DNA of 64,000 nt from Gemmatimonadaceae bacterium (GCA_035606695.1 DATNEW010000015.1:1-64000); one strand, 5' to 3'; positions 53,011 through 63,757 are shown, counted from the stretch's first letter. The notes: generated by a model not told the origin, from the letters alone. A program made the numbers and translations.

Positions 53011-53064
53011 CTCCTGTTGAATTCCGACAGGAGCGTGATATCTTCTGTCGGAACCCGACAGAAG
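53011..53064. promoter_or_regulatory. Two palindromes upstream of the PadR gene (candidate operators)
   Basis: Site 1: CTCCTGT (53011-53017) with ACAGGAG (53027-53033), 9-nt spacer. Site 2: CTTCTGTCGG (53042-53051) with CCGACAGAAG (53055-53064), 3-nt spacer. They share the CTGTYGG/CCRACAG core (CCGACAG also occurs at 53024-53030). They end 7 bp before the GTG start, the expected location for PadR autoregulation. Confidence 0.7.
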
Positions 53065-53071
53065 GCAGCGC

Positions 53072-53404
53072 GTGGCACACGACCAGTCCGACGTACTCCG
53101 CGGCACCCTCGACCTGCTGATCCTGAAGACGCTCACCCTCGAGCCCATGCACGGCTGGGGCATCAGCGCGCGCATCCAGCAGTTCTCCCGCGGCATTCTC
53201 GACGTCAACCAGGGCTCGCTCTACCCGGCGCTCCAGCGGCTCGAGCAGAAAGGGTGGATCGTCAGCGCGTGGCAAACCACCGAAAACAATCGACGCGCGA
53301 AGTACTACGCGCTCTCGGCCTCGGGACGACGCGCCGTCGGCACCGAGACCACGAACTGGCGCCGGTACGTCGAAGCCGTCGAGCTCATTCTCGACATCGC
53401 GTAG
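53072..53404 (+). CDS. PadR-family transcriptional regulator of the downstream ADOP permease
   Basis: Starts at a GTG (53072). The 110-residue protein has the same signature as the regulator at 18358: VLRGTLDLLILKTLTLEPMHGWGISARIQQFSRGILDVNQGSLYPALQRLEQKGWIVSAWQTTENNRRAKYYALSASGRRAVG, with a C-terminal dimerisation helix. The ADOP gene follows 27 bp later. Two palindromes at 53011-53064 directly precede the start, a strong sign of autoregulation. Confidence 0.94.
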   Translation: MAHDQSDVLRGTLDLLILKTLTLEPMHGWGISARIQQFSRGILDVNQGSLYPALQRLEQKGWIVSAWQTTENNRRAKYYALSASGRRAVGTETTNWRRYVEAVELILDIA

Positions 53405-53431
53405 CACCCTCAGGAAGCCAAGGAGCGACGC

Positions 53432-56089
53432 ATGGGCATTCTCTCCGGCATTCGCGCGCGCCTCCGCGCGCTCTTCAAGCGCACCACCGCCGATCGCGAG
53501 CTCTCCGAGGAGATTCAGTTCCATATCGAGCTCGAGACGGAAAAGAACGTTCGCCTGGGGATGCCGCCCGCCGAAGCGCGCCGTGCGGCGCTGGCGCACT
53601 TCGGTGGCGTGCTGCGCGTGCGCGAGGACCATCGCGACGTGCGACGGCTGCAATGGATCGAGGACTTCGTGACGGACGCGCGCTTCGCGGTGCGCTCGCT
53701 CCGCCGCAGTCCCGCGCTCGCGGGCGCCGCGATCGTCACGCTGGCGCTTGGCATTGGCGCCAACGTCGCGATCTTCTCCGCCGTGAACGCGGTCGTGCTG
53801 CAGCCGCTGCCGTTCCCGGACCAGGATCGGTTGATGGTCATCACCGAGGAGAATCCGGAGAAGCATTGGCATCTCCAGGTCGCGGCGCCGGCAAATTTGC
53901 TCGATTGGCGCGCCGGCGTGTCCGACTTCGCCGACGTCTCCGGCCACGTCGACGGCGTCGGACACGCAACGCTCACCGGCCGCGGCGATCCACAGTTGCT
54001 CATGAGCGGCTACGTCACCGGCAATTTCTTCTCGACGCTTGGCCAGCGCGCGGCGCTCGGGCGCGTGTTCGATTTCGAGGATACGTGGACGCACGGCAAG
54101 CATCACGTCGCCGTGCTGAGCGATCGGGGCTGGCGCAGTCACTTCGGCGCCGATCCCTCGATCGTCGGCAAGTCGATCGTCATCGATGGACAGTCGGTCG
54201 AAGTCGTCGGCGTTACGCAACCGGGATTCGCCTTTCCCACCGACAACGTCGATGTCTGGCAGTCGATCGAATGGGACAAGACCAAGACGGGAGACATCGG
54301 CTTTCGCCGCGCGCACTACATGCGTGCCGTCGCCCGCCTCAAGCCGGGCGTGACGCAGGAGCACGCGAACGCGCAGTTGCAGGCAGTCGTCGCGCGCCTC
54401 AAGCACGACTATCCCGCGACGAACAAGGTGATGGGCGCCGCGATGATGCCCATGCACGACTTCCTCGTCGGCGATACACGGCTGCCGCTGCTCGTGCTGC
54501 TCACGTCTGTCGGTTTCCTCCTGCTCATCGCGTGCGCGAACGTCGGCAATCTCCTCCTCGTGCAAGCGGCCGCCCGCTCGCGCGAATCGGCGTTGCGGCT
54601 CGCGCTCGGCGCCGGTCGCGCGCGACTCGTTCGGCAAGCGATGGCTGAAAGCGTTGTCTTGTCGGCGGTCGGCGGACTGTGTGGCTTGGGCGTGGGCTGG
54701 GCGGGAACGCGCGCGTTCGTGCGTCTTCAGCCGGCGAACATGCTGCGCGTCCGGGAGTTCGGCCTCGACGGCCCCGTACTCGGCTACGTCGTGGCGATCA
54801 CGCTCGTGAGCGCGATGGTCTTCGGCATTGCGCCGGCGCTGTGGACGCGCCACCGGAATCCGGCCGATTCACTGAAGGAAGGCGGCCGCGTTGCCGTGAC
54901 GGGTGGCCGCGCGCGTCGCTGGGGGGATTTGCTCGTGATGAGCGAGGTCGCGCTCGCGCTGTTGATGAGCGTCGGTGCGGGCTTGCTCGTGCGCAGCTTC
55001 ATGGCCATTCGCGACGTCGATCCCGGCTTCGACACGCACGGCGTGCTCGCCGCCGCGGTACAGCTCAACGCGAAGTATGACACCGCGCCGAAGATCGACG
55101 GATTCATGCGGAGCTTCGAACAGCGTCTGCACGCGATTCCAACCGTCACCGCCGCCGCGCTCTCGTCCAACGTTCCGTTCAACGGCACGTCATACACGAC
55201 GGACTTCATCGTCGCGGGATGGCCGGACGGAAAGTACGGCACCGAGATCGGCAACCGGACCGTGACGCCAACTTACTTCGCGACGATGAAAGTGCCGTTG
55301 CTGCGCGGTCGTGTGTTCGGGCCGGAGGATCGGGTTGGGTCGACGCCCGTGCTGCTGATCAATCAGGCGCTCGCGTCGCAATACTTCGCCGGGCAGGATC
55401 CCGTTGGACAGCGGCTCGCGTTCGCGAAGGCGGTGACGAAGGACACGCGGTGGTACACGATCATCGGCGTCGTCGGCAGCGAACACGTCGATGCGCTCGA
55501 CGTCACGCCGCGGATCGAGTGCTTTCACGCGGAAGCGCAGGAGCCGTCCCCATACATGGTGGCGTTGCTGCGGACGAGCGGCGATCCGACGTCCCTCGTG
55601 CCGTCGGTGCGCGCGACGCTCCGCGATCTCGATCCCAATCTCACGCTGCTCGAGGTCAAGACGATGGACGCCATGCGCAGCGCGTCGCTCGCGCGGGCGC
55701 GGTTCCTGACGACCTTGCTCGTGGCATTCGCGGTGATCGGTGTCGTGCTGTCCGTCGTCGGCGTGTATGGCGTGCTTGCGCATACGTCGCGCAATCGCAC
55801 GCGAGAGATGGGCATTCGCGTCGCACTCGGCGCGCAGGCGTCGCAGGTGCGCTGGCTCGTCGTGCGGCAGGGATTGCGGCTTGCCGTGGGCGGGTTGTTC
55901 GTCGGGCTCGTGATCGCGCTGTTCGCGACGCGGGTGATGACGAAACTCCTATTTCATGTCGCGCCAAACGATCCGGGAACGCTGGTCGGCGTGATCGTGC
56001 TGCTGGCGGCAACGAGCGCGGTCTCGGCGTGGATCCCTGCGTCCGCGGCCAGTCGCGCCGATCCGGTGGTGGCGTTGCGGGCGGATTGA
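53432..56089 (+). CDS. ADOP-family ABC transporter permease with prefix domain
   Basis: The 885-residue protein has the prefix domain (FKRTTADRELSEEIQFHIELETEKNVRLGMPPAEARRAALAHFGG), TM1 with LALGIGANVAIFSAVNAVVL, a MacB-like periplasmic domain, FtsX module 1 (LLIACANVGNLLLVQAAARSRESALRLALGAGRARL), a second periplasmic domain, FtsX module 2 (RTREMGIRVALGAQASQVRWLV), and an ADP-V-ALRAD end like the other ADOPs. A strong PadR partner precedes it by 27 bp. The ATPase partner and substrate are not visible. Confidence 0.94.
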   Translation: MGILSGIRARLRALFKRTTADRELSEEIQFHIELETEKNVRLGMPPAEARRAALAHFGGVLRVREDHRDVRRLQWIEDFVTDARFAVRSLRRSPALAGAAIVTLALGIGANVAIFSAVNAVVLQPLPFPDQDRLMVITEENPEKHWHLQVAAPANLLDWRAGVSDFADVSGHVDGVGHATLTGRGDPQLLMSGYVTGNFFSTLGQRAALGRVFDFEDTWTHGKHHVAVLSDRGWRSHFGADPSIVGKSIVIDGQSVEVVGVTQPGFAFPTDNVDVWQSIEWDKTKTGDIGFRRAHYMRAVARLKPGVTQEHANAQLQAVVARLKHDYPATNKVMGAAMMPMHDFLVGDTRLPLLVLLTSVGFLLLIACANVGNLLLVQAAARSRESALRLALGAGRARLVRQAMAESVVLSAVGGLCGLGVGWAGTRAFVRLQPANMLRVREFGLDGPVLGYVVAITLVSAMVFGIAPALWTRHRNPADSLKEGGRVAVTGGRARRWGDLLVMSEVALALLMSVGAGLLVRSFMAIRDVDPGFDTHGVLAAAVQLNAKYDTAPKIDGFMRSFEQRLHAIPTVTAAALSSNVPFNGTSYTTDFIVAGWPDGKYGTEIGNRTVTPTYFATMKVPLLRGRVFGPEDRVGSTPVLLINQALASQYFAGQDPVGQRLAFAKAVTKDTRWYTIIGVVGSEHVDALDVTPRIECFHAEAQEPSPYMVALLRTSGDPTSLVPSVRATLRDLDPNLTLLEVKTMDAMRSASLARARFLTTLLVAFAVIGVVLSVVGVYGVLAHTSRNRTREMGIRVALGAQASQVRWLVVRQGLRLAVGGLFVGLVIALFATRVMTKLLFHVAPNDPGTLVGVIVLLAATSAVSAWIPASAASRADPVVALRAD

Positions 56090-56103
56090 CAAGACTGTGT
56101 CAC

Positions 56104-56883
56104 TCACGTCACCGGCGGCACCCGATCGTCCGGCGGCACGAAGTTCGACAGGAACAACCGCTCCTGCGGCGTCAGGCTGTTCAGTCCCTTCGCGCTGATC
56201 TTGTCGAGAATGCGATTGACCTCGTCGCGATTGACTTCGTGAATCCGGTTCAGGTCGACGCGTTTCCAGTTGCCGAGCGTTTCCTTGGGGACCGCGGCGC
56301 CGACGGCCTTGGGGCGGAACCGCCGCGTGCCCGAGGCGCGACTCAGATAGAACAGGTAGGCCGCCGCTCCGACGAAGCCACCGAGATGGCAGAAGTCAGC
56401 GACGCCCGATTGTGAACCGTGCAGGCCGCTCCAGAGCGCGAGCATGACCTGAATCCCGATCGCCAGGACGACGGGGACCGGAACGAAGAAATACAGAAGG
56501 ATCTGTGCATCCGGCCAGAAGCGCGCGAAGGCGAGCATGACGCCGAATACGGCGCCTGATGCCCCGATGACTGCCGAGTTGAAGGCGAAGAGGAACGACG
56601 CGGCGGCGCCGGCCAAACCGCTGATGAAATAGAGAATGAGAAAGCGCCGCGAGCCCATCCGTTCTTCGACGCGCGGGCCGAAGAAGTACAGCGTGAGCAT
56701 GTTGAACAGGATGTGCGTGATGCCGGACGGGTCGTGCAGGAACATGTACGTCACGAGCGTCCACGGGCGCACGAGGATGAGCGCGGGCACGAGGTCGAGC
56801 AGCCGCGTGATGCCCGGCAGGACCTGCTCGAGGAAATACATGATCACGTTGGCGATGATCAGTCGCCGCACCCAAGGCGTCAC
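56104..56883 (-). CDS. Rhomboid-family intramembrane serine protease
   Basis: A 259-residue protein with six or seven TM segments. Key motifs: HILFNMLTLYFFGPRVEERMGSRRF (the HxxxN region and the E-R motif), GASGAVFGVM with the catalytic serine, and DFCHLGGFVGA with the catalytic histidine. The C-terminal ~70 residues form a soluble tail (LNRIHEVNRDEVNRILDKISAKGLNSLTPQERLFLSNF), a segment found in other members of this branch. Cleaves TM segments of unidentified proteins. Divergent from the release factor gene. Confidence 0.95.
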   Translation of the reverse strand: MTPWVRRLIIANVIMYFLEQVLPGITRLLDLVPALILVRPWTLVTYMFLHDPSGITHILFNMLTLYFFGPRVEERMGSRRFLILYFISGLAGAAASFLFAFNSAVIGASGAVFGVMLAFARFWPDAQILLYFFVPVPVVLAIGIQVMLALWSGLHGSQSGVADFCHLGGFVGAAAYLFYLSRASGTRRFRPKAVGAAVPKETLGNWKRVDLNRIHEVNRDEVNRILDKISAKGLNSLTPQERLFLSNFVPPDDRVPPVT

Positions 56884-56936
56884 GCGAATGGCTCCGTTCG
56901 GTAGAGGAGAATCCGGCAGCCTGCAACTTAGGACGA

Positions 56937-58607
<1,671 letters not shown>

Positions 58608-58642
58608 GGTGTGCCGTAGTTCTCGCATCTGATCAGGCCTGA

Positions 58643-58987
58643 TCACACCCGCTCGTCGTAATAGGCCTTGATGCTCCAGGCGATCACATCTCGATACAGG
58701 ATCGCGTCGGGCCCGAACGCCTCCGCCGTATCGGCGCTCGTATACGTCGGCTCCAACCCCGCCTCGGCGAGCACGGCCTTGATGTGCAGCAGCGTCTTTT
58801 CCGGCGTCTGTTGGCTCGCGCGCAGCTCGCGGACCATCTCGCGCGACGCCGCCTGCAGATCGTCACGTGAGCTGCCGCCCGCCATCGCGGCCGCGACTGC
58901 TTCACGCATGCGCGCCGCCGCGCCGGCACCGCCGCCGTTCTCGCCTTGCTCCCCTTGCCCCGCTCCGCCTCTTCCCATGGCTTGCAT
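58643..58987 (-). CDS. Small hypothetical protein
   Basis: A 114-residue protein from the ATG at 58987, although an upstream ATG at 59050 is in frame. A Gly/Glu-rich N-terminus (GRGGAGQGEQGENGGGAGAAARMREAVAAAMAG) precedes a short conserved-looking helical segment (TPEKTLLHIKAVLAEAGLEPTYTSADTAEAFGPDAILYRDVIAWSIKAYY). Unknown function. It is divergent from the response regulator. Confidence 0.6.
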   Translation of the reverse strand: MQAMGRGGAGQGEQGENGGGAGAAARMREAVAAAMAGGSSRDDLQAASREMVRELRASQQTPEKTLLHIKAVLAEAGLEPTYTSADTAEAFGPDAILYRDVIAWSIKAYYDERV

Positions 58988-59134
58988 CGTCCTGTCGTCG
59001 CCTGGCGAAAAAGCAAGCAGCGGGCCGCGCTTCTGTGCGGTGTAATGCATGGGGCTGGCTCGTGGCCCGATTCTTTCAATCATACGTTTGCGTCGTCGTT
59101 CGTACACTCGCGTACTCTCGCTGACCGTATCATC

Positions 59135-59524
59135 ATGGCCGACAGCACTGCCACGATTCTCCTCGTCGAGGACAACGAGGACAATCTCGTGATCTACTCG
59201 ACCATTCTTCGCCACGCCGGGTTCGATGTGCTCGAAGCGCGCGACGGCGAAGCAGGCATCGCCACCGCGAAGGAAGCGCAGCCGTCGCTCATCCTGATGG
59301 ACGTCTCGATTCCCATCGTCGACGGATGGGAAGCGACGCGCCGGCTCAAGTCCGATCCCGCGACGTCCCACATTCCGATCATCGCGATCACCGCGCACGC
59401 GATGCCGAGCGATCGGCAGATCGCGATGGAAGCGGGCTGTGATGGGTACATCGCGAAGCCGGCCGAACCGCGCACGGTGCTCGCCATCGTCAAACAGCAA
59501 CTGGGGCAGACCGCCGTGAAGTGA
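59135..59524 (+). CDS. Stand-alone response regulator (receiver domain)
   Basis: The ATG at 59135 gives 129 residues that are a single CheY-like receiver: acidic residues Glu12/Asp13 (LLVEDNEDN), phospho-acceptor Asp56 (LILMDVSIPIVDG), Thr in IIAITAHAM, and Lys in GYIAKPAEP. All key residues are intact. The sequence resembles the receiver of the DivK/PleD group, with IPIVDGWEATRRL. It lacks an output domain, so it probably acts by protein-protein contact or phosphotransfer. No kinase is adjacent. Confidence 0.95.
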   Translation: MADSTATILLVEDNEDNLVIYSTILRHAGFDVLEARDGEAGIATAKEAQPSLILMDVSIPIVDGWEATRRLKSDPATSHIPIIAITAHAMPSDRQIAMEAGCDGYIAKPAEPRTVLAIVKQQLGQTAVK

Positions 59525-59622
59525 ACGATTGCTTCACCTGTGTCGGAACACTCCGTGCGCTAATTGCTGCGCAGTAGCGAATCGGTTGAATTCGCCTGCG
59601 AATACCCACCCACGGAGGAACC

Positions 59623-60117
59623 ATGGCCGACGAATCACTGCAGGACATTTACGTCGAGCAGCTCAAGGACCTGTATAGCGCCGAGAATCAAATACTCAAG
59701 GCGCTGCCAAAGATGGCGAAGGGCGCCGCGAGCAAAGAGCTCTCGAGCTCCTTTCAGGAGCACGAGGTGCAGACGCGCACGCATGTCGAGCGTCTCGAGA
59801 AAATCTTCTCTCAGCTCGGCGAGAAGCCGGGCGGCCACAAGTGCAAGGGCATGGAAGGCCTGCTCGAGGAAGGTGACGAGGTGCTCGAGGAGCATGATGA
59901 GAGCCCGGCGCGCGACGCGGCCATGATTGCCGCCGCCCAACGCGTCGAGCACTACGAGATCGCCGGCTACGGAACGGTGCGTACTATGGCGAACATGCTC
60001 GGCTTCGCCGATCAGGCGACGCTTCTGCAGCAGACGCTCGACGAAGAAGGGTTGACGGACAAGAAGCTCACCACGCTCGCCGAGACGGTCGTCAACGTGC
60101 AGGCGGTCTCCGAGTAA
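59623..60117 (+). CDS. Ferritin-like DUF892 (YciE/YciF) protein
   Basis: A 164-residue helical-bundle protein: SLQDIYVEQLKDLYSAENQILKALPKMAKGAASKELSSSFQEHEVQTRTHVERLEKIFSQLGEKPGGHKCKGMEGLLEE, then AQRVEHYEIAGYGTVRTMANMLGF. The E...E-x-x-H pattern (SAENQ, EHEVQTRTHVERLE, EHYE) supplies the metal-binding glutamates and histidines of the DUF892 family. Probable role in metal handling or oxidative or osmotic stress; monocistronic. Confidence 0.94.
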   Translation: MADESLQDIYVEQLKDLYSAENQILKALPKMAKGAASKELSSSFQEHEVQTRTHVERLEKIFSQLGEKPGGHKCKGMEGLLEEGDEVLEEHDESPARDAAMIAAAQRVEHYEIAGYGTVRTMANMLGFADQATLLQQTLDEEGLTDKKLTTLAETVVNVQAVSE

Positions 60118-60221
60118 TACGCGGTCGTTCGATGCAGTGCTTTGTAGTACTGTGTCGTGCATGCTGTCGGCGATGGCGGTGCGCGAGCTGGAGCAGGATC
60201 CGTTGCGTGAAGCAGCGCAAT

Positions 60222-60374
60222 TGTCATCCCGAGCGAAGGCGCGCAGCGCCGGAGTCGACGGACCCCCGTCCTGACGGAGGAGCGCTATGCAACGCTCCGC
60301 TGAGACGGGGGTCCCTCGACTCGCTGCGCTCGCTCGGGATGACTAGCCGGGGGCGCCTTCGCTCGCGATGACAA
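60222..60374. repeat. Palindromic intergenic repeat, family 1, with a second half-end
   Basis: Core copy 60222-60344 (TGTCATCCCGAGCGAAGGC to CGCTCGGGATGAC), followed by a degenerate second right end (GCTCGCGATGACAA to 60374). The same ends occur in the other family members. The copy runs into the upstream region of the aminotransferase gene, whose frame is open over its end. Confidence 0.75.
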
Positions 60375-60415
60375 AAGGCTTCCCCAGCCCCATCCGCCGC
60401 CCCAGTTTGAACCGC

Positions 60416-61696
60416 ATGCCCAACCGCCTCTCCTCACTCTCGTCGCACCTCAAAGGCTCCGCGATTCTTCGCATCGCGGGCGAAGTGCGCGCGCTGGCTC
60501 GCGAGGGCCGCGACATCGCCGACCTGACCGTCGGCGATTTCAGCTCGAAGTACTTTCGCATTCCGAAAGCGCTCGAAGACGGCATCGTCGACGCGCTGCG
60601 CGCCGGCGAGTCGACCTATCCGCCGCCGAACGGGCTCGAGTCGCTGCGCAAGGCGGTATGCGAGTTCTATAAACATCGCGTCGGACTCGAGTTTCCGATC
60701 GAGTCGATCCTCATCGCCTCGGGCACGAGGCCGGTGATCTACGCGGCGTATCGCGCGCTCGTCGACGAAGGCGACAAGGTCGTGTTCGGCGTTCCCTCGT
60801 GGAACAACGACTACTACTGCGACATGCTCGGCGCCCAGGCCGTGATGATCGAGTGCGACGTCTCGACCGGTTTCCTGCCCACCGCCGCGTCGTTGCGTCC
60901 GCACGTGCGCGATGCGCGCTTCCTCGCGCTCAATTCGCCGCTCAATCCAGCGGGAACCATGTTTGCGGCCGAGCAGCTCGGCGCGATCTGCGATCTGGTG
61001 CTGGAGGAGAATGCACGCCGCTCGAGCGACGAGCGGCCGCTGTTCGTGCTGTACGATCAGGTGTACTGGATGCTCACGCACAGCTCGGCGAAGCATGTCG
61101 ACCCGATCGTGCTGCGTCCCGAGATCGCGCCGTATCTGGTGATGGTCGACGGCATCTCGAAGGCGTTCGCGTCAACGGGCCTGCGCGTCGGTTGGGCGGT
61201 TGCACCGACCGACATCATCCGCCCGATGAACGACGTCGTCGGCCACGTCGGTGCTTGGGCGCCGCGCGCCGAGCAGGTGGCGACCGCGAAAGTGCTGAAC
61301 GATCACGCGACGGTGGATGCGTACATGACGACGATGTGTCGTGAAGCCGGTGCGCGACTCGACGCCGTGTACGACGGCCTCACGTCGCTCGCGAAGGATG
61401 GTTTGCCGGTGGAGTGCGTTCGGCCCCAGGGTGCGATCTACGTGAGCGCCCGCTTCGCGCTACACGGCATGCAGACGCCCGATGGCCGTACGCTGTCGAC
61501 CGACGACGATGTGCGGGCGTATCTGCTGAACGCCGCCGGTCTTGCCGCAGTGCCGTTCGGGGCGTTCGGTTCGAAAGGGGATAGAGGGTGGTTCCGCTTG
61601 TCGATTGGGGTGATCTCGGTCGAGCAGATCGCGGGGTTGATGCCGCGGCTTCGGTTGGCGATAGAGGCGTTGAGTCCGGCTTTGGTTGCGCGCTAG
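60416..61696 (+). CDS. Pyridoxal-phosphate aminotransferase (class I)
   Basis: The ATG at 60416 is preferred; the frame is open from 60368, inside the repeat. A 426-residue fold-type I aminotransferase: YPPPNGLESLRKAVCEFY, ASGTRPVIYAAYRALVDEGDKVVFGVPSWNND (glycine loop analogue), LALNSPLNPAGTMF, PLFVLYDQVYWML, and VDGISKAFASTGLRVGWAVAP with the PLP lysine. The C-terminus has GWFRLSIGV with the substrate-carboxylate arginine. It converts an amino acid and a keto acid; the amino acid cannot be named. Confidence 0.93.
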   Translation: MPNRLSSLSSHLKGSAILRIAGEVRALAREGRDIADLTVGDFSSKYFRIPKALEDGIVDALRAGESTYPPPNGLESLRKAVCEFYKHRVGLEFPIESILIASGTRPVIYAAYRALVDEGDKVVFGVPSWNNDYYCDMLGAQAVMIECDVSTGFLPTAASLRPHVRDARFLALNSPLNPAGTMFAAEQLGAICDLVLEENARRSSDERPLFVLYDQVYWMLTHSSAKHVDPIVLRPEIAPYLVMVDGISKAFASTGLRVGWAVAPTDIIRPMNDVVGHVGAWAPRAEQVATAKVLNDHATVDAYMTTMCREAGARLDAVYDGLTSLAKDGLPVECVRPQGAIYVSARFALHGMQTPDGRTLSTDDDVRAYLLNAAGLAAVPFGAFGSKGDRGWFRLSIGVISVEQIAGLMPRLRLAIEALSPALVAR

Positions 61697-61727
61697 ACAG
61701 TCGCGGGAGTGGTTCAAAAAAAACAAA

Positions 61728-61806
61728 ACGACGAGATCAGACAGAATCTGACCAGATCGGTGCGGCTTACCGACGTTGTCAGATTTTGTCCGATCTTGTC
61801 GTAGTT
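61728..61806. repeat. Imperfect palindromic repeat, family 2, copy 2
   Basis: Left arm ACGACGAGATCAGACAGAATC (61735 onward) and right arm GATTTTGTCCGATCTTGTCGT (61783 onward) are imperfect inverted copies. The 18-nt core ACAGAATCTGACCAGATC (61741-61758) is shared exactly with the copy at 18839-18856 (opposite strand). It lies between the convergent aminotransferase and PAP2 genes. Confidence 0.65.
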
Positions 61807-61832
61807 CAAGTTGATACCCCCTCCACCACCCT

Positions 61833-62636
61833 CTAGAACCCGATCGACCACCCAACCCTGACCGAGTTCTTCGGCAAAAACACTCTATCGACGGGCGTCC
61901 GAGGATGCGCATGCGAGTACTCCACGATCCTCCATCCATAGAACGTCCCCAGGAACGCCCCCGCGAATATGTCGCTCGCCCAGTGCTGCCCGAGATACAT
62001 CCGTGAGAGCCCGGGAGTGAGCGCCAGCGCGTACGCCGGTACGCCCACCCACCACGTCGCGCCAGGCGCACGCTGTTTCACCTCGGCCACCAGCGCCGAC
62101 GCAGCCGCGAAGCCAGACGACGAGTGAATTGACGGGAACGAGCGCTGCGCGAAGTGCGTGAAGCCTTTCATGAAGTGGAATTCGTACGGATCCGCATAGG
62201 GCGTCGCTGTATCCTTCGGGCGCGTGCGGCCCAAGGGGCCGCGAATCACCTGCGCGGTGAGACTCGCCGCGGCGACCGACTCCGCCGTGTGGAACGCGAC
62301 GTCGGCGACGTCGTTCGCGCCGAGCAGGCGTGCAACGGCATAGATGCCCAAGCTGCCGACGGTGAGCGTCGTCTCGTTGATGTGGGTGAAGTACTTGTCG
62401 AGACGATTGCCAATGCGAACGTGCGCCCAGCTCGTGTCCTGAAAGCCGCGCGCGAGCTGGGCATCGAACAGACTGAGTCCCGCGCTCGCCGCCAGAATTC
62501 CAGCGCCGATCGCGGCGTCGCGGCTTCGAAAAAATCGGTCGTCCTTCGTGTCGTCCTGTGCGTGTGCCACGCCCGCGCAAACGAAGACGAGGGCTAGCAC
62601 GTTGTACATTCGTCTCAGCCGAACACCAATGTTCAT
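61833..62636 (-). CDS. PAP2-family phosphatase, exported
   Basis: The ATG at 62636 gives a 267-residue protein with a signal peptide (NIGVRLRRMYNVLALVFVCAGVAHAQ). The acid-phosphatase motifs are present: motif 1 as RPKD (GPLGRTRPKDTATP), motif 2 as PSIHSSSGF, and motif 3 as SRMYLGQHWASDIFAG. It has several hydrophobic segments around the active site and ends GWSIGF, which may be a beta-barrel-like or simply hydrophobic tail. Predicted phospholipid, undecaprenyl-diphosphate or phosphate-ester phosphatase in the envelope. Confidence 0.92.
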   Translation of the reverse strand: MNIGVRLRRMYNVLALVFVCAGVAHAQDDTKDDRFFRSRDAAIGAGILAASAGLSLFDAQLARGFQDTSWAHVRIGNRLDKYFTHINETTLTVGSLGIYAVARLLGANDVADVAFHTAESVAAASLTAQVIRGPLGRTRPKDTATPYADPYEFHFMKGFTHFAQRSFPSIHSSSGFAAASALVAEVKQRAPGATWWVGVPAYALALTPGLSRMYLGQHWASDIFAGAFLGTFYGWRIVEYSHAHPRTPVDRVFLPKNSVRVGWSIGF

Positions 62637-62669
62637 TTTGCCCACATCGTTGCACCCACTGTGCCTTGA

Positions 62670-63257
62670 ATGAAGGATCTGACAACCTACCTTGGGCTGG
62701 CGGCCATCTACCTGCTGAGCGTCAACGTGCTCCTGGGCCTCCTGATGGGAGCCCGCTACAACACCTACAAGCGATGGCCGCATCGGCGAATCAATGTACT
62801 GAAGCTGCATAACTGGACGGCGTACGTCGCGCTCGCGTTGGCCGTGGCGCATCCCATCCCGCTCTTGTTCCTCGACAAGCCGCAGTTTCGATTCCTCGAC
62901 GTCGTCTGGCCCATCTCGTCGCCCGAGCAGCCGGTCATCAACACACTCGGCGCGCTGTCACTGTATCTGCTCGGGTTCACGGTGATCACCTCGATCTATC
63001 GCGCTGAAATCGGGCGCCAGCGCTGGAAGGTGCTCCACTATCTGACGTACGCGTTGGCGCTGATGCTCGTGATTCATGGTAGCGTCACCGATCAGCATCT
63101 CGACAACTCGCCCATGGACTTGCTCGACGCGGAGAAGGTCGGGATCGAGCTGTGCGGGCTGGTCATTCTGATCGCGACGTATTTTCGGTTCCGCTGGACG
63201 TCGCGCCATCCAAAGTATCAACCGCCGGTGCGCGCTCGGCAGGGCTCGCCCTCGTAG
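62670..63257 (+). CDS. Ferric-reductase-like / cytochrome b561-type membrane protein
   Basis: A 195-residue protein with five hydrophobic segments and paired histidines in two of them: VLKLHNWTAYVALALAVAHPIPLL and WKVLHYLTYALALMLVIHGS. Two His pairs about one helix apart would bind two hemes across the membrane, as in ferric reductase-like transmembrane domains. No flavin or NAD(P)H domain is fused. Predicted trans-membrane electron transfer. It starts 34 bp from the divergent PAP2 gene. Confidence 0.85.
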   Translation: MKDLTTYLGLAAIYLLSVNVLLGLLMGARYNTYKRWPHRRINVLKLHNWTAYVALALAVAHPIPLLFLDKPQFRFLDVVWPISSPEQPVINTLGALSLYLLGFTVITSIYRAEIGRQRWKVLHYLTYALALMLVIHGSVTDQHLDNSPMDLLDAEKVGIELCGLVILIATYFRFRWTSRHPKYQPPVRARQGSPS

Positions 63258-63391
63258 CGGGCTCGGCCCATGTCCCGCGACGTGACGGTTGTCACCGGCC
63301 GCGACTGATGGAACGAACCGTGCGGGGCTCTTCCGACGATAGCTAACGCTCGGCTCGCCGTCGCATCGGGTCACGCCGCACGGGAGGTCGG

Positions 63392-63757
63392 ATGTCACTT
63401 CGCACTTTTGTCGATTCCACGGGACAGGAATGGCACGCCTTCGACGTCATTCCACGTGAGCAGGAGCGCCGGCGCGAAGACCGGCGGTCGTCGAGTGAAA
63501 TCGTGATTGACGACGCGGAAGGAAGGCGGGAAGGGGATCGCCGCTTGTCAGTCGGCCGCGCGCCGCGGCTTGCTACGCCCGCCGGCGGATGGCTGTGCTT
63601 CGAGCGCGGCGCCGATCGGCGGCGTCTGTCGCCGATTCCCGCGGACTGGAGTCACTGCACCGACGCGCAACTCGAGGAGTACTGCCGCTCGGCGCGGCCG
63701 GTTCCGCAGTTGCCGACGTCTCCGCGGTTGGCGCGCGTCGAGCATTCGGAGCATTAA
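63392..63757 (+). CDS. Small conserved hypothetical protein
   Basis: A 121-residue acidic-basic protein: SLRTFVDSTGQEWHAFDVIPREQERRREDRRSSS, then GGWLCFERGADRRRLSPIPADWSHCTDAQLEEYCRSA. The FVDSxGxxWxAFDVIP and GWLCFExxxxRRRLSPIPxDW signatures recur in small proteins I associate with Gemmatimonadota, but I cannot name a function. No membrane segment. It is followed by a family-1 repeat at 63777. Confidence 0.7.
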   Translation: MSLRTFVDSTGQEWHAFDVIPREQERRREDRRSSSEIVIDDAEGRREGDRRLSVGRAPRLATPAGGWLCFERGADRRRLSPIPADWSHCTDAQLEEYCRSARPVPQLPTSPRLARVEHSEH

